Counted from the first letter of the stretch, positions 8,975 to 18,003 are shown. The stretch: 64,000 nt of DNA from Aurantimicrobium photophilum (GCF_003194085.1 NZ_CP023994.1:1426001-1490000), one strand, 5' to 3'. Made by a program: numbers and translations. Notes: generated from the letters alone by a model not told the origin.

Positions 8975-9616
8975 TTAGGACTTGTTACTCAACGATGAGT
9001 TTCGGCTCTGGTTTTTCATAAACCGCCAGGACAGGAATATCACCAGAGCCGGGTAAATGGCCTGACTTGTTGTGACAGCACGTTCCCAGAATCCTGCAGT
9101 CTGGATTTCGGGATTCGTCCAGATTGCCAAGAACCCGATTGCAATAGCTCCCAGCACAAGCGTCGCAACAATGGAAGCAAGCGGTCGAACGATGGGTGGC
9201 CATTCGCGACCAAGCCGCATGCCAAACACGGGCCATATCGAAAAGATGACGAAAGAAATCGTGGCAAACACTCTGTGAGGCTCAGAGACTCCCACCAACG
9301 GGGTGGGGAATATCGTGAGACCAATCGTTGCCAGTCCGCCCAGGAAGATCAATACTCGGGCTGGTTTGGCTAACACCGTGAATCTCAGCGCGACAACGAT
9401 GTCGATGAGTGCGCCGAGGATAAAGAAACTCGATTGGAGATATCTCACCGGAGATTCAGGTGATGCCAATTCACTAATGGTTTGGACAATGGGGTCATAG
9501 CCAGGCCAGAGTGCTGCCGACAAACTCCAGCCCAGGACTGATTGAACTGGTCCCACTACGGCCAAGACAAGCAACAATCGACTGACCTGGTGAGGGTGAA
9601 TATCGGCTTGAGTCAT
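8975..9616 (-). CDS. DUF998 family integral membrane protein
   Basis: 213 residues with about six hydrophobic helices spread over the whole length, beginning after MTQADIHPHQVSR. The motif around GYDPIVQTISELASPESPVRYLQ in the first periplasmic loop (N-terminal third) is characteristic of DUF998 proteins, whose function is unknown. The C-terminal tail is short and basic/polar (KNQSRNSSLSNKS). It is transcribed alone, towards the shared terminator. Confidence 0.82.
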   Translation of the reverse strand: MTQADIHPHQVSRLLLVLAVVGPVQSVLGWSLSAALWPGYDPIVQTISELASPESPVRYLQSSFFILGALIDIVVALRFTVLAKPARVLIFLGGLATIGLTIFPTPLVGVSEPHRVFATISFVIFSIWPVFGMRLGREWPPIVRPLASIVATLVLGAIAIGFLAIWTNPEIQTAGFWERAVTTSQAIYPALVIFLSWRFMKNQSRNSSLSNKS

Positions 9617-9671
9617 GTTGCCCCTTTCGCATGAAAGCTTACGAGGCTATCCACTCACCTGCTGGAGGACA

Positions 9672-10655
9672 TTAGTGCCTGTGGTGGAAGGGCTGAAGTG
9701 CATCGTCAGGAATCTGACCGAAACGTCCGTAATTGAAGTCTTCGAGCGCTTGCACAACTTCTGCCTTAGTGTTCATCACGAAGGGGCCATAGGCAACTAC
9801 TGTTTCGTTGATGGGCTGGCCACCGAGGAGCAGAACATCCAGTGCACCATTGCGTGCATCCTGAACCTTGTCAGCTGTGAGAACAACTCGATCTCCATCA
9901 ACCATGACAGCTAGGGTTCCTGCAGCAATCGGTGCCGCCGAACCTCCGAGCTCACCTTCGCCCACAGTGCCTTGACCTGCAAGCGTGTAAGCAAGAGCAT
10001 TGAACTCAGGATTCCATGGGATCGAGACAGATGCTCCCGGAGCCAAGGTCACGTGAGCAATGGTCATCGGGGTCTGCGACTTACCAGGTCCCACGTAGCC
10101 ATCAATCTCACCGGCAATGACGCGAATGAGTGCACCACCATCTTGGCTAGAGAGCAATTCAACATCGCCACCAGCAAGGTTCTGGTAGTTCGGTGCCGTC
10201 ATCTTCTTCGCTGCAGGCAGGTTGATCCAGAGCTGAATGCCGTGGAAGAAACCACCAGACATCACCAGCTCGTCTGGCGGTGTCTCGATGTGGAGAACAC
10301 CGGAGCCAGCGGTCATGTATTGGGTTGCACCGTTCTCGATGATGCCACCACCACCATGGTTGTCCTGGTGCTGGAAGGTGCCATCGATCATGTACGTGAA
10401 GGTCTCAAAACCACGGTGCGGGTGCCATGAGGTTCCACGAGGTTCGTAGGGGGCGTATTCCACCTCACCCATCTGATCCATGTGAATAAAGGGATCAATG
10501 TCTTGGTAGGAGACTCCGGCAAAAGCACGGGTCACCGGGAAGCCATCCCCCTCAAATGCCTGGGGTCCCTTGGTCACTGACTTCACCGCGCGTGCACGGC
10601 CAACGGCAGGTGCAAGGTGGGGAAGGGTGAAGGTATCAGCGGTTACAGCAGGCAT
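9672..10655 (-). CDS. Pirin family protein (bicupin)
   Basis: 327 residues. The N-terminal cupin contains the pirin metal-binding pattern HPHRGFETFTYMIDG with a further His in FQHQDNHG and a Glu in HIETP (residues about 80-150); the C-terminal pirin domain follows (residues 190-300). Pirins are Fe-binding proteins; some are quercetinases and others act as redox-sensitive regulators, so the exact activity is not fixed by sequence. Single gene with its own upstream region; the start ATG at 10655 follows an AGGAG-like site (AAGGAGCACACG on the coding strand). Confidence 0.88.
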   Translation of the reverse strand: MPAVTADTFTLPHLAPAVGRARAVKSVTKGPQAFEGDGFPVTRAFAGVSYQDIDPFIHMDQMGEVEYAPYEPRGTSWHPHRGFETFTYMIDGTFQHQDNHGGGGIIENGATQYMTAGSGVLHIETPPDELVMSGGFFHGIQLWINLPAAKKMTAPNYQNLAGGDVELLSSQDGGALIRVIAGEIDGYVGPGKSQTPMTIAHVTLAPGASVSIPWNPEFNALAYTLAGQGTVGEGELGGSAAPIAAGTLAVMVDGDRVVLTADKVQDARNGALDVLLLGGQPINETVVAYGPFVMNTKAEVVQALEDFNYGRFGQIPDDALQPFHHRH

Positions 10656-10723
10656 CGTGTGCTCCTTATTCAGCTATCTCTGAGGATAAGTCCCGCGCGG
10701 AGAAACGTATTCCCGAAAACAAA

Positions 10724-10749
10724 GATGGCATCCCCGAAGGGATGCCATC
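10724..10749 (-). terminator. Intrinsic terminator of the histone-like gene
   Basis: On the minus strand: perfect 11-bp stem GATGGCATCCC / GGGATGCCATC closed by a TTCG tetraloop and followed by TTTGTTTTC. It begins 20 bases beyond the stop codon at 10769. Confidence 0.9.
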
Positions 10750-10768
10750 TCGTGAGCGTGAGCTCGAA

Positions 10769-11251
10769 TTACTTCTTTGCTGCAGGCTTGGCTGCTGCCT
10801 TTGCAGGAGCCTTCTTTGCTGGAGCCTTGGCAGCTGGTTTTGCAGCAGCCTTGGGGGCAGCCTTAGCTGCGGTGGGCTTTGCTACAGGCTTCTTTGCTGC
10901 GGGCTTTACTGCTGCCTTAGGTGCTGCTGCCTTAGCAGGAGCCTTCTTTGCTACGGGCTTTGCTGCAGCAACGGTCTTCTTGACGGTTGCAGTGGTCTTC
11001 GCTGCATCCTTCTTGATGGTGGTAGCTGCGTGAGCAAGATCCTTACCAACAGAAGCCGCAGTCTTTGATGCGTCCTTCTTGACGGTGGTGGCGACCTTCT
11101 TGGTGGTGGTTGCTGCCTTCTTCGCAACAACAGTTGCGTCGGCGGTGACGTCCTCAACCTTGTCAGCGACTACAGCAGCGGTTGCACCAGCCTGCTTTGC
11201 GCCTGAGCGGAAAGCCTTCTTAAGGGAGGAAAGGAAAGATGACTGAGCCAT
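10769..11251 (-). CDS. Histone H1-like Lys/Ala-rich DNA-binding protein
   Basis: 160 residues. A short non-repetitive head (MAQSSFLSSLKKAFRSGAKQ) leads into Ala/Thr/Lys repeats (KKDA, TTVKK) and then a tail made almost wholly of PAKKA/AAKPA units. The composition matches bacterial H1-like proteins such as HC1/HC2 and the tails of mycobacterial HupB and Lsr2-associated proteins, which bind and compact DNA through charge. Single-gene unit with a strong terminator. A similar PAKKA tail occurs on the membrane protein at 58164-59560. Confidence 0.75.
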   Translation of the reverse strand: MAQSSFLSSLKKAFRSGAKQAGATAAVVADKVEDVTADATVVAKKAATTTKKVATTVKKDASKTAASVGKDLAHAATTIKKDAAKTTATVKKTVAAAKPVAKKAPAKAAAPKAAVKPAAKKPVAKPTAAKAAPKAAAKPAAKAPAKKAPAKAAAKPAAKK

Positions 11252-11378
11252 CGAGATAACACTCTCATTTCATGATTGGGTGTGGGAACAAAGTTCGTAC
11301 TTAAGCGTAACCTGAGTGTTTCTTATGAGACCTGAGGCCAGTCGCGAGCCGTAACAAAGGGAGCCTGTGGCGTTCGGG

Positions 11379-12575
11379 CTACTTATCCTGCGTCACAAGC
11401 CATTCATGAGCGCCAGCAGCTTCAGCGCCCATGGCGTTGACAGTGGCACGGGTGCGTTCGCGCACTCCAGCATCGAACTCAGGAGATTGACACACACCTT
11501 GAGGAGCATCCGAAGCCACCGAGCACCAGCGATAGACGCCGTCCTGCTTATTGGTGGCTGGAGCCCACGCCATGTCACTGACCGACCAGGTGCCATCTGC
11601 AGCCTTGCTGAACTGTGCACGCATAATGAGGAACTCATTGTTCACGGGATAGTCACCGGAAGATTCGCTGATTCCATTACCCAAGGAGTAAACAATCCAC
11701 TTGCCGTTATAAAACTCCATGGGTTGGATGGCGTGAGGGTGGTGGCCATAAACCATGTCGAACTGGCCGCTATCAATCAATGCGTGTGCATTGTTGATCT
11801 GCTGAATGTCGGCTTCGTTCGAGTATTCAGTTCCCGCGTGCTGGACACCAATAACCACATCGGCGCCCAGTGCACGCGCCTGAGCTGCACGCGCAATCAT
11901 CACGTCAGGATCTAGTGGGTAGTTCACCTGCCAGTCGAATTCGTTGTAGTTGCCATTGACAGAGAAGGTGTGTTCAATGAATGCCACCCGCCCTGCAGGG
12001 GTGTCCATGATGAGGACCCCGTTGGCCTCCTCGGGTGAACGGTAGGAACCAGTGTGCTTGAGGCCGTTTTGATCCAAGACATCTAGAGTCCTCACAACAC
12101 CGGCGTAGCCCATATCAACAGTGTGATTACTGGCGGTGGTGCAGGCGTCATACCCAATTGCTTTGGTCGTGACAGCTAACTCCCACGGAGTATTGAAAAT
12201 GGGGTAGCCAGTGGGAGCTTCACCAACTTGAGCAAAAGGTGTCTCTTGGTGACACATCGCGATATCTGCTTTGTTGAGATATGCGCTCTGGCCCTGCAGA
12301 AGTGGCATGAAGTCGTAGTTACGGCCGTTGGCATCAGTCGGAATAACTGCTGGCTTCCACAGTCCTGCGTGGAAAAGCATGTCACCGGTTGCGGTGATGG
12401 TGAAGCAGTCATCGGTGGGACATTCTGGCCCGATACCGGGGTGAGCCGTGGGAGTGGGGGTCGGCTTCACCGTCTTGGTTACCGTGGGCTTAGCCACCGG
12501 CACTTCTGGAGCGCACGCTCCCAAGGTCAACCCCACTGAAATAGCTAACAGCCCTGCAATGATTCCCCGCTTCAT
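11379..12575 (-). CDS. CapA-family lipoprotein (metallophosphatase fold)
   Basis: 398 residues from ATG 12575. Lipoprotein signal with lipobox LTLGAC, Thr/Pro-rich spacer (KPTPTPTAHP), then the PGA_cap/CapA domain: metal-binding motif ATGDMLFH (residue about 65), ASNHTVDMG, GVQHAGTE, YGHHPHAIQPM and SLGNGI. CapA proteins take part in poly-gamma-glutamate capsule export or wall-linked metallophosphatase reactions at the outer face of the membrane. The longer frame to 12767 overlaps the divergent gene and lacks a signal sequence. The AAGGA ahead of ATG 12575 lies unusually close to it. Confidence 0.82.
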   Translation of the reverse strand: MKRGIIAGLLAISVGLTLGACAPEVPVAKPTVTKTVKPTPTPTAHPGIGPECPTDDCFTITATGDMLFHAGLWKPAVIPTDANGRNYDFMPLLQGQSAYLNKADIAMCHQETPFAQVGEAPTGYPIFNTPWELAVTTKAIGYDACTTASNHTVDMGYAGVVRTLDVLDQNGLKHTGSYRSPEEANGVLIMDTPAGRVAFIEHTFSVNGNYNEFDWQVNYPLDPDVMIARAAQARALGADVVIGVQHAGTEYSNEADIQQINNAHALIDSGQFDMVYGHHPHAIQPMEFYNGKWIVYSLGNGISESSGDYPVNNEFLIMRAQFSKAADGTWSVSDMAWAPATNKQDGVYRWCSVASDAPQGVCQSPEFDAGVRERTRATVNAMGAEAAGAHEWLVTQDK

Positions 12576-12638
12576 ATCCTTATTCTGACAGAGCACCGCT
12601 ACCCCGGTTTGTTTTAGAGGAACAAGTAGCATGAGCAG

Positions 12639-14183
12639 GTGAGTCCAACCGTTCTGCCTTCCTCCAACTACGTCAGCGTCACCTGGGGAATCCGCACAGA
12701 CTCTGGTGGTCTCACCGTGACCTTGCTTCATCGCGCAGGCATCATGAGCCAGGCAGGTGCCGGCCATGTCACGGTCCTCACCTTCGATAACTTCCCTGAC
12801 TACGACCAGGTTGAGGTTGAACTGCGCAAAATGGGACGTCTCTTCGGTGACGTCTCCATTCGCAATTTATGGGATTGGCTGCGTACTGAACAGATTCCTG
12901 ACCGGTCTACGGGTCCGTCGACCACTCTCGATAAAGCATTCACTCCCATTGCCGACAGTGACTCTTTTGAATCAACCTTCCGTGGTGACAAGGAAATCTC
13001 TCGCACGCGCTATGCCGCCGATGACGTGACGGTGCTGCAGGTGGATCACTTCCGTGAAGATGGCACCTTGATGCTCAGCGACCGCCGGGACTTCCGCGAG
13101 CGCGGAGTCCGAGGCGGACGCCGCATCATCCTGTGTGATGTTGAGGGAAAGCCCTACAAGCTCTGGAAGGTCGCCAACGACTTCTATCACTGGGCGCTTG
13201 ACCGCATGAATGGCAAGACTCCCACCACCTACATCGTGGACAGTAAGACGGCAGTAAACATGTTCATTGAATACCGTCGCCGCAATGCGTTGACCGTGCA
13301 CGTGATCCAGGGTGCACATGTGGAGGGCATCACATCTGATGGCCGACCCATCCTCAGTGAAGCCCGCAGCAAGAGCATTCAGAATCTTCCGGCCTATGAC
13401 CTCGTGGCAACACTGACCAAGCGTCAGCGTAAGGATGTCACCGACATCGTCGGTGCCAGCCCCAACCTGGCGGTCATACCTAACTCAGTGCCACTTCCTG
13501 ATCCCAGCTCCATCACACTCGAGCGTCCTGTGGACCGCGGCATCGTGGTGGCGGCCTTTGTGCCACGCAAGCGCGTTCACCTCGCTATTGAAGCTGCCAG
13601 TAAGGCGCATGCAACTACCCCGCTTCACCTCGATGTTTATGGAGATGGCGAAAGTAAGTCAGAAGTTGACGCCATGGTGAACGCCGTAGATGCGACCCGC
13701 TTTGCTACCCTTCACGGCTATAGCACCACTGCTTTGGGCGAGACTAAGACCGCGAGCTTTATTCTGATTACCTCAGAAACCGAAGGAACTCCTCTGGTTC
13801 TGCTGGAAGGCATGGCCGCTGGCTGTATTCCTATTTCCTTTGATATCCCGTATGGCCCCAGCGACATCATTGTGGACGGGGTCAATGGTTTCCTCATCCA
13901 CGACGGAGACACCGATGCCATGGCAGCAGCCATTGTGCGTCTACAGTCGCTGCCTGCCGAGAAGGTCCTTGCCATGCGCAAGGCTGCTATCGACTCCGTG
14001 CAGTCATTCAATGATGCTGCGGTGCTGGAACTCTGGAACAAAGAGCTCCGCAAAGCCTGGAAGCACAAGAGTGCAGCCTGGTGGCGAGCTCTGCGGAAGT
14101 GGCAAGCAACGAATGCTGAAAAGGCGTATGCTCGCCGCGCACCGGAAATTGGACCCAAACTTCCTCCTGAACCCAGGCGATAG
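12639..14183 (+). CDS. Family 4 glycosyltransferase (poly(glycerol-phosphate) glucosyltransferase-like)
   Basis: 514 residues from GTG 12639; a TAG at 12627 in the same frame rules out any start further upstream. It begins with the Rossmann-like GT-B N-terminal half (TWGIRTDSGGLTVTLLHRA) and has the acceptor-binding middle (HVIQGAHVEG) and the C-terminal nucleotide-sugar domain (DVYGDGESKSEVD, then TSETEGTPLVLLEGMAAGC with the E-x7-E motif). The long central insertion and overall layout resemble TagE/TarM-type enzymes that glucosylate wall teichoic acids; that substrate is inferred. Followed 17 bases later by the carbonic anhydrase gene. Confidence 0.8.
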   Translation: MSPTVLPSSNYVSVTWGIRTDSGGLTVTLLHRAGIMSQAGAGHVTVLTFDNFPDYDQVEVELRKMGRLFGDVSIRNLWDWLRTEQIPDRSTGPSTTLDKAFTPIADSDSFESTFRGDKEISRTRYAADDVTVLQVDHFREDGTLMLSDRRDFRERGVRGGRRIILCDVEGKPYKLWKVANDFYHWALDRMNGKTPTTYIVDSKTAVNMFIEYRRRNALTVHVIQGAHVEGITSDGRPILSEARSKSIQNLPAYDLVATLTKRQRKDVTDIVGASPNLAVIPNSVPLPDPSSITLERPVDRGIVVAAFVPRKRVHLAIEAASKAHATTPLHLDVYGDGESKSEVDAMVNAVDATRFATLHGYSTTALGETKTASFILITSETEGTPLVLLEGMAAGCIPISFDIPYGPSDIIVDGVNGFLIHDGDTDAMAAAIVRLQSLPAEKVLAMRKAAIDSVQSFNDAAVLELWNKELRKAWKHKSAAWWRALRKWQATNAEKAYARRAPEIGPKLPPEPRR

Positions 14184-14200
14184 CGTTCTAGGCTGAGAGC

Positions 14201-14758
14201 ATGACTTCTCAGGATTCAGCCCAGATCATTTCGGTACCCACCTATGGAACCCCTAGCGTGGACGACTCGTGCTACATCGCACCAGGCGCTCGCCTGGCCG
14301 GCGATGTCACCCTGCACGCCAATGTGGGCATCTGGTTCAACGCAGTCCTGCGTGGAGACTATGAACCGATCGTGATCGGTGAAGGCTCCAACATCCAAGA
14401 CAACGTCAGCGGCCACGTCGACACCGGCTACCCCCTCACCCTGGGCAAGAACGTCTCCGTCGGACACAACGCCGTGATCCACGGCTGCACCGTGGAAGAT
14501 GACTGCCTCATCGGCATGCATGCCACCGTGATGAATGGCGCCGTAATCGGCAAGGGTTCTCTTGTTGCTGCCGGCGCCTTGGTGCTGGAAGGAATGATTG
14601 TTCCTCCCGGCTCACTGGTGGCAGGTGTTCCTGCGAAGGTGCGCCGCGAACTCACGCCGGAAGAGCAAGAAGGCGTGCGAAACAACGCAGCGAACTACCG
14701 CAAGCGCCTTGAGATTTATAAGGCCGAAGCAACTAGCTGTACTGCCCAGGGACGTTAG
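14201..14758 (+). CDS. Gamma-carbonic anhydrase family protein, C-terminus recoded by an IS
   Basis: 185 residues of left-handed beta-helix with the family marks: ADVTLHANVGIWFNAVLRGD near the N-terminus, the zinc-ligand histidine in GHVDTGYPL, and histidines in VSVGHNAVIHGC. It may hydrate CO2 or act as a CoA-linked acyltransferase relative. The last six residues SCTAQGR and the stop codon are encoded by the left inverted repeat of the adjacent IS481 element (from 14737 on), so the native C-terminus has been replaced. Whether a residue or two, or more, was lost cannot be told from here. Confidence 0.9.
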   Translation: MTSQDSAQIISVPTYGTPSVDDSCYIAPGARLAGDVTLHANVGIWFNAVLRGDYEPIVIGEGSNIQDNVSGHVDTGYPLTLGKNVSVGHNAVIHGCTVEDDCLIGMHATVMNGAVIGKGSLVAAGALVLEGMIVPPGSLVAGVPAKVRRELTPEEQEGVRNNAANYRKRLEIYKAEATSCTAQGR

Positions 14759-15725
14759 TTAAGCGGCTCATGGGTGGCCGGTTTCCGATCGCAGTGTGGG
14801 GCCTATGGTGATTGTATTCGTGCAACCATCCTGGCAACGCGTTGTTTCTAGCTGAATCAGTGTTGTAGAACTTCCCAAAGGCCCAACCATCGGCCAAGGT
14901 GCGGTGGAAGCGTTCAATTTTGCCGTTCGTCTGTGGCCTGTAGGGCCTTGTCCTTTTCGGTTTGATGCCAAGTTCGTTGCACGCATCTCTCCACAAATGA
15001 GACACGTAGGCAGGTCCATTGTCGGAAAGAACTCGCTCAACAGTGACTCCTCTTGCAGCAAACCACGACACTGCGCGGCGTAAAACGCCGACAGCAGTGT
15101 CTGCAGTTTCATTGGCATGAACCTCGGCATAGGCAATGCGGGAATGATCATCGATAACAGTGTGGACGAATGTTATCCCTGCAACACGTCCACGTTTATT
15201 GTTCTTTGGCCGCCCTGCAGTGGCGCGAATATTGAGGTTTCCTTGCTGACGCCCGACGTATCGACTACCGCCACCATCTGGAATCTTGCCGAGTTTTTTC
15301 ACATCAACATGAATCATCGCTCCAGGGGTCGCATGTTCATAACGGCGGATAACTTCCCCCGTTCGAACATCAACGTGATGAAGTTTGTTCAGACGGCATC
15401 GAACTAGAACGGCATGAACAGTTGAAGCTGAGAGGCCCAGTTTCCCGCCGATAGCCACTGGTCCAAGGCGTTTCTTCCACCGCAAATGCACAATCTTGCG
15501 AACGAGTTGTTGATCGGTTTTATTCGGGCTTCGATGTGGCCGGGAAGAACGATCATCCATCCCGGCAACACCCATAGCCGCATATCTTTGAGCCCAACGA
15601 TTAGCTGTTGGCCACGAAACATTGAACATGTGGGCAGCCGCAACGACTGTCCAACCTTCATCAACTATGAGGCGCGCGATGCGAAGACGATGACGAGGAG
15701 TTAAAGCGGCATTAGCGTGGGACAT
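14733..15725 (-). CDS. IS481-family DDE transposase
   Basis: 330 residues from ATG 15725. N-terminal helix-turn-helix region (TPRHRLRIARLIVDEGW, VSWPTANRWAQRY), then an integrase catalytic domain with Asp in MIHVDVKKLG, Asp in VLSDNGPAYVS and Glu in NGKIERFHRT, the complete DDE triad. The stop codon TAG overlaps the CTAG target site, so the frame closes only through flanking DNA. ATG 15725 is preceded by a strong CCGGAGG site, five bases upstream; that site is buried in a hairpin (see separate entry). The gene is on the same strand as folD and glyA. Confidence 0.93.
   Translation of the reverse strand: MSHANAALTPRHRLRIARLIVDEGWTVVAAAHMFNVSWPTANRWAQRYAAMGVAGMDDRSSRPHRSPNKTDQQLVRKIVHLRWKKRLGPVAIGGKLGLSASTVHAVLVRCRLNKLHHVDVRTGEVIRRYEHATPGAMIHVDVKKLGKIPDGGGSRYVGRQQGNLNIRATAGRPKNNKRGRVAGITFVHTVIDDHSRIAYAEVHANETADTAVGVLRRAVSWFAARGVTVERVLSDNGPAYVSHLWRDACNELGIKPKRTRPYRPQTNGKIERFHRTLADGWAFGKFYNTDSARNNALPGWLHEYNHHRPHTAIGNRPPMSRLTNVPGQYS
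14737..14766 (+). repeat. Left terminal inverted repeat of the IS481 element
   Basis: Starts CTGTACTGCCCAGG immediately inside CTAG. It encodes the last residues and stop of the carbonic anhydrase on the plus strand and the last residues of the transposase on the minus strand. Confidence 0.88.
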
Positions 15726-15787
15726 GAGTACCTCCGGGTGGTGTTGTGAATGCCTTTGACAGCTCCACTCCACTCCCGGAGGTACTC
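15726..15787 (-). promoter_or_regulatory. Hairpin that hides the transposase ribosome binding site
   Basis: Perfect 13-bp inverted repeat: CCCGGAGGTACTC directly before the transposase ATG (complement of 15726-15738) and GAGTACCTCCGGG upstream (complement of 15775-15787), 36 bases apart. In an mRNA entering from folD the upstream arm would pair with the Shine-Dalgarno sequence; an mRNA starting inside the loop would not contain that arm. Confidence 0.8.
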
Positions 15788-15802
15788 ACTCACGTTTAAC
15801 GA

Positions 15803-16729
15803 CTACAGCGAGTCGTCACATTTACTCAACCAACCTGCCTGGGCAGTACAGCTAGCAGCCAGCTCCGCTGCCTTGACCACATTGGCCAAGAGCATCGCAC
15901 GCGTCATCGGCCCCACGCCACCAGGATTCGGTGAGAAGTAGCCAGCAACCTCAGCCACTGCAGGGTCCACATCACCGGTGAGCTTGGCCTTGCCCGTCTC
16001 TGCATTCTCCACTCGGGTAATTCCCACATCCAGAACTGCAGCACCAGGCTTGACCCACTCAGGCTTGATGAAGTGGGGAACACCCACGGCAGCAACGACA
16101 ACATCAGCGCGACGAATCTCGTCTTCAATGTTGACGGTGCGGGAGTGGGTGAGCGTCACAGTTGAGTCAATGCCCTTACGAGTGAGCAGAAGTCCCAGTG
16201 GACGCCCCACGGTCAGGCCACGGCCCACCACGGTGACGTGTTTGCCCGAAAGTGGAACGTCATAGCGCTGCAACAGCTCCACAATCCCGGCAGGTGTGCA
16301 GGGAAGTGGCGAAGCCAGTTCTCCTTCAATGCCCATGACAAGTCGTCCCAAGTTCATGGGGTGGAGACCATCGGCATCCTTGGCAGGATCAATGAGCTCA
16401 AGAGCTGCATGCTCATCCAAGCCCTTGGGTAAGGGAAGCTGAACGATGTAGCCGGTGACAGCAGGGTCTGCGTTGAGTTTCTTGATAGCTTCCTCAACAT
16501 CAGCCTGAGTGGCTGTTGCGGGGAGGTCTACCCGAATGGACTCAATGCCCACCTCAGCACAGTCGCGGTGCTTACCCGCGACATAGGAACGCGATCCAGG
16601 GTCGTCGCCAACCAACAGCGTGCCCAGTCCAGGGGTGATTCCCTTGGCTTTGAGTGCTGCGATGCGGCCAGCGAGTTCACCCTTGACGGCAGTCGCAGTT
16701 GCGATGCCGTCGAGAGTGATTGCTACCAC
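15803..16729 (-). CDS. folD: Bifunctional methylenetetrahydrofolate dehydrogenase / methenyltetrahydrofolate cyclohydrolase
   Basis: 308 residues. Substrate-binding N-domain with [14 protein letters not shown] (Tyr and Lys of the catalytic pair), GYIVQLPLP, the NADP-binding domain with [13 protein letters not shown], and the C-terminal [14 protein letters not shown] signature. It interconverts methylene-, methenyl- and formyl-THF in the cytoplasm. The start overlaps the end of glyA by 7 bases, so the two are co-transcribed. The last 16-18 residues (from about SCTAQ on) are encoded by the IS481 right end and replace the native C-terminus, beyond the conserved signature. Confidence 0.95.
   Translation of the reverse strand: MVAITLDGIATATAVKGELAGRIAALKAKGITPGLGTLLVGDDPGSRSYVAGKHRDCAEVGIESIRVDLPATATQADVEEAIKKLNADPAVTGYIVQLPLPKGLDEHAALELIDPAKDADGLHPMNLGRLVMGIEGELASPLPCTPAGIVELLQRYDVPLSGKHVTVVGRGLTVGRPLGLLLTRKGIDSTVTLTHSRTVNIEDEIRRADVVVAAVGVPHFIKPEWVKPGAAVLDVGITRVENAETGKAKLTGDVDPAVAEVAGYFSPNPGGVGPMTRAMLLANVVKAAELAASCTAQAGWLSKCDDSL
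15822..15851 (-). repeat. Right terminal inverted repeat of the IS481 element
   Basis: Inverted copy of the left end: the 14 outermost bases are identical, with a few differences further in. It encodes [11 protein letters not shown] at the end of FolD on the minus strand. Confidence 0.88.
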
Positions 16730-18003
16730 TGCTCGAGGCCGGGGTATAGGGGGAAGTTCTCGGTGAGAACCTTGACGCGAGCCTTAAGAGCAGAAACATC
16801 AGCACCGGGCTTGAGCGCCTCAGCAATGACATCTGCAACCTCGGTGAACTCTGCGTCGCCGAAGCCCCGAGTTGCCAGTGCGGGTGTACCAATACGCAGA
16901 CCCGAGGTGACCATGGGTGGACGTGGGTCGAACGGTACCGAGTTACGGTTCACGGTGATGCCGGACTCGTGCAGCACGTCTTCAGCCTGCTGGCCATCCA
17001 AAGGAGAGTTACGCAGGTCAACAAGTACCAAGTGAACTTCGGTGCCACCGGTGAGCACATCAACGCCAGCAGCCTTCATGTCAGGCTGAGTCAGGCGGTC
17101 AGCAATGATCTGTGCACCACGGAGGGTGCGCTGCTGACGGTCCTTGAACTCTGGCTCCATCGCGAGCTTGAAGGCGGTTGCCTTCGCTGCGATGACGTGC
17201 ATGAGGGGACCACCCTGCTGTCCGGGGAACACTGCGGAGTTGAGCTTCTTGGCCAGTTCTTCGTCACGGCTGAGGATCAGACCGGAGCGAGGACCAGCAA
17301 GGGTCTTGTGAACGGTGGTGGAGACCACGTCAGCAAAAGGCACGGGGTTGGGGTGCAGACCAGCTGCAACCAGACCTGCGAAGTGAGCCATGTCGACCCA
17401 GAGCTTGGCGCCAACCTCATCTGCGATTTCACGGAACGCAGCGAAGTCGAGCTGACGAGGGTATGCCGACCAACCCGCAATGATGACGGCGGGCTTGTGT
17501 TCGTGAGCGAGCTTGCGCACAACATCCATGTCGACGAGGAAAGTTTCAGGGTCAACACCGTAAGCAACAGGGTTGTAGACCTTGCCGGAGAAGTTGAGCT
17601 TCATACCGTGGGTGAGGTGACCACCGTGAGCAAGCTCAAGACCGAGGATGGTGTCGCCAGGCTGAGCAATGGCGTGCAGTACTGCAGCGTTAGCCGTTGC
17701 ACCCGAGTGAGGCTGAACGTTGGCGTAAGCAGCACCGAAAAGCTTCTTTGCGCGCTCGATGGCGAGGCTTTCTGCCACGTCAACAAATTCGCAACCACCG
17801 TAGTAACGCTTGCCGGGGTAGCCCTCGGCGTACTTGTTGGTGAGAACCGAACCCTGAGATTCGAGCACTGCACGAGGAACGAAGTTCTCGGAGGCAATCA
17901 TCTCGAGGAAGTCGCGCTGGCGACCGAGTTCGTTCTGCAGTACTGCAGCAATCTCGGGGTCAACCTCGGAGAGAGGGGCGTTGAAGGTGTTATCTGAAGA
18001 CAC
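16723..18003 (-). CDS. glyA: Serine hydroxymethyltransferase
   Basis: 426 residues from GTG 18003, with AGGAG six bases upstream. PLP enzyme converting serine plus THF to glycine plus methylene-THF. Visible marks: [13 protein letters not shown] at the N-terminus, [14 protein letters not shown], the helix [10 protein letters not shown], the pyridoxal-lysine in [13 protein letters not shown], and the C-terminal domain with [10 protein letters not shown]. Full length for the family. Its leader carries a ZTP riboswitch, and folD follows in the same operon, so supply of one-carbon units is tied to purine-precursor level. Confidence 0.97.
   Translation of the reverse strand: MSSDNTFNAPLSEVDPEIAAVLQNELGRQRDFLEMIASENFVPRAVLESQGSVLTNKYAEGYPGKRYYGGCEFVDVAESLAIERAKKLFGAAYANVQPHSGATANAAVLHAIAQPGDTILGLELAHGGHLTHGMKLNFSGKVYNPVAYGVDPETFLVDMDVVRKLAHEHKPAVIIAGWSAYPRQLDFAAFREIADEVGAKLWVDMAHFAGLVAAGLHPNPVPFADVVSTTVHKTLAGPRSGLILSRDEELAKKLNSAVFPGQQGGPLMHVIAAKATAFKLAMEPEFKDRQQRTLRGAQIIADRLTQPDMKAAGVDVLTGGTEVHLVLVDLRNSPLDGQQAEDVLHESGITVNRNSVPFDPRPPMVTSGLRIGTPALATRGFGDAEFTEVADVIAEALKPGADVSALKARVKVLTENFPLYPGLEQW

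Larger units (their letters stand above)
14737..15851 (-). mobile_element. IS481-family insertion sequence, apparently intact (about 1.1 kb)
   Basis: The element is bounded by inverted repeats reading CTGTACTGCCCAGG on the left (14737 onward) and the same sequence inverted on the right (ending 15851); similarity continues over about 30 bp (left GACGTTAGTTAAG, right CAGGTTGGTTGAG). Each end abuts CTAG (14733-14736 and 15852-15855), which fits the NCTAGN target known for IS481. One intact DDE transposase lies inside. The element sits between the convergent carbonic anhydrase and folD genes. Confidence 0.9.

Noticed and set aside
16969-17997. 342-codon plus-strand frame opposite glyA
   Set aside because: Lies wholly antisense to an unmistakable glyA; its residues show no family pattern and it has no ribosome site.
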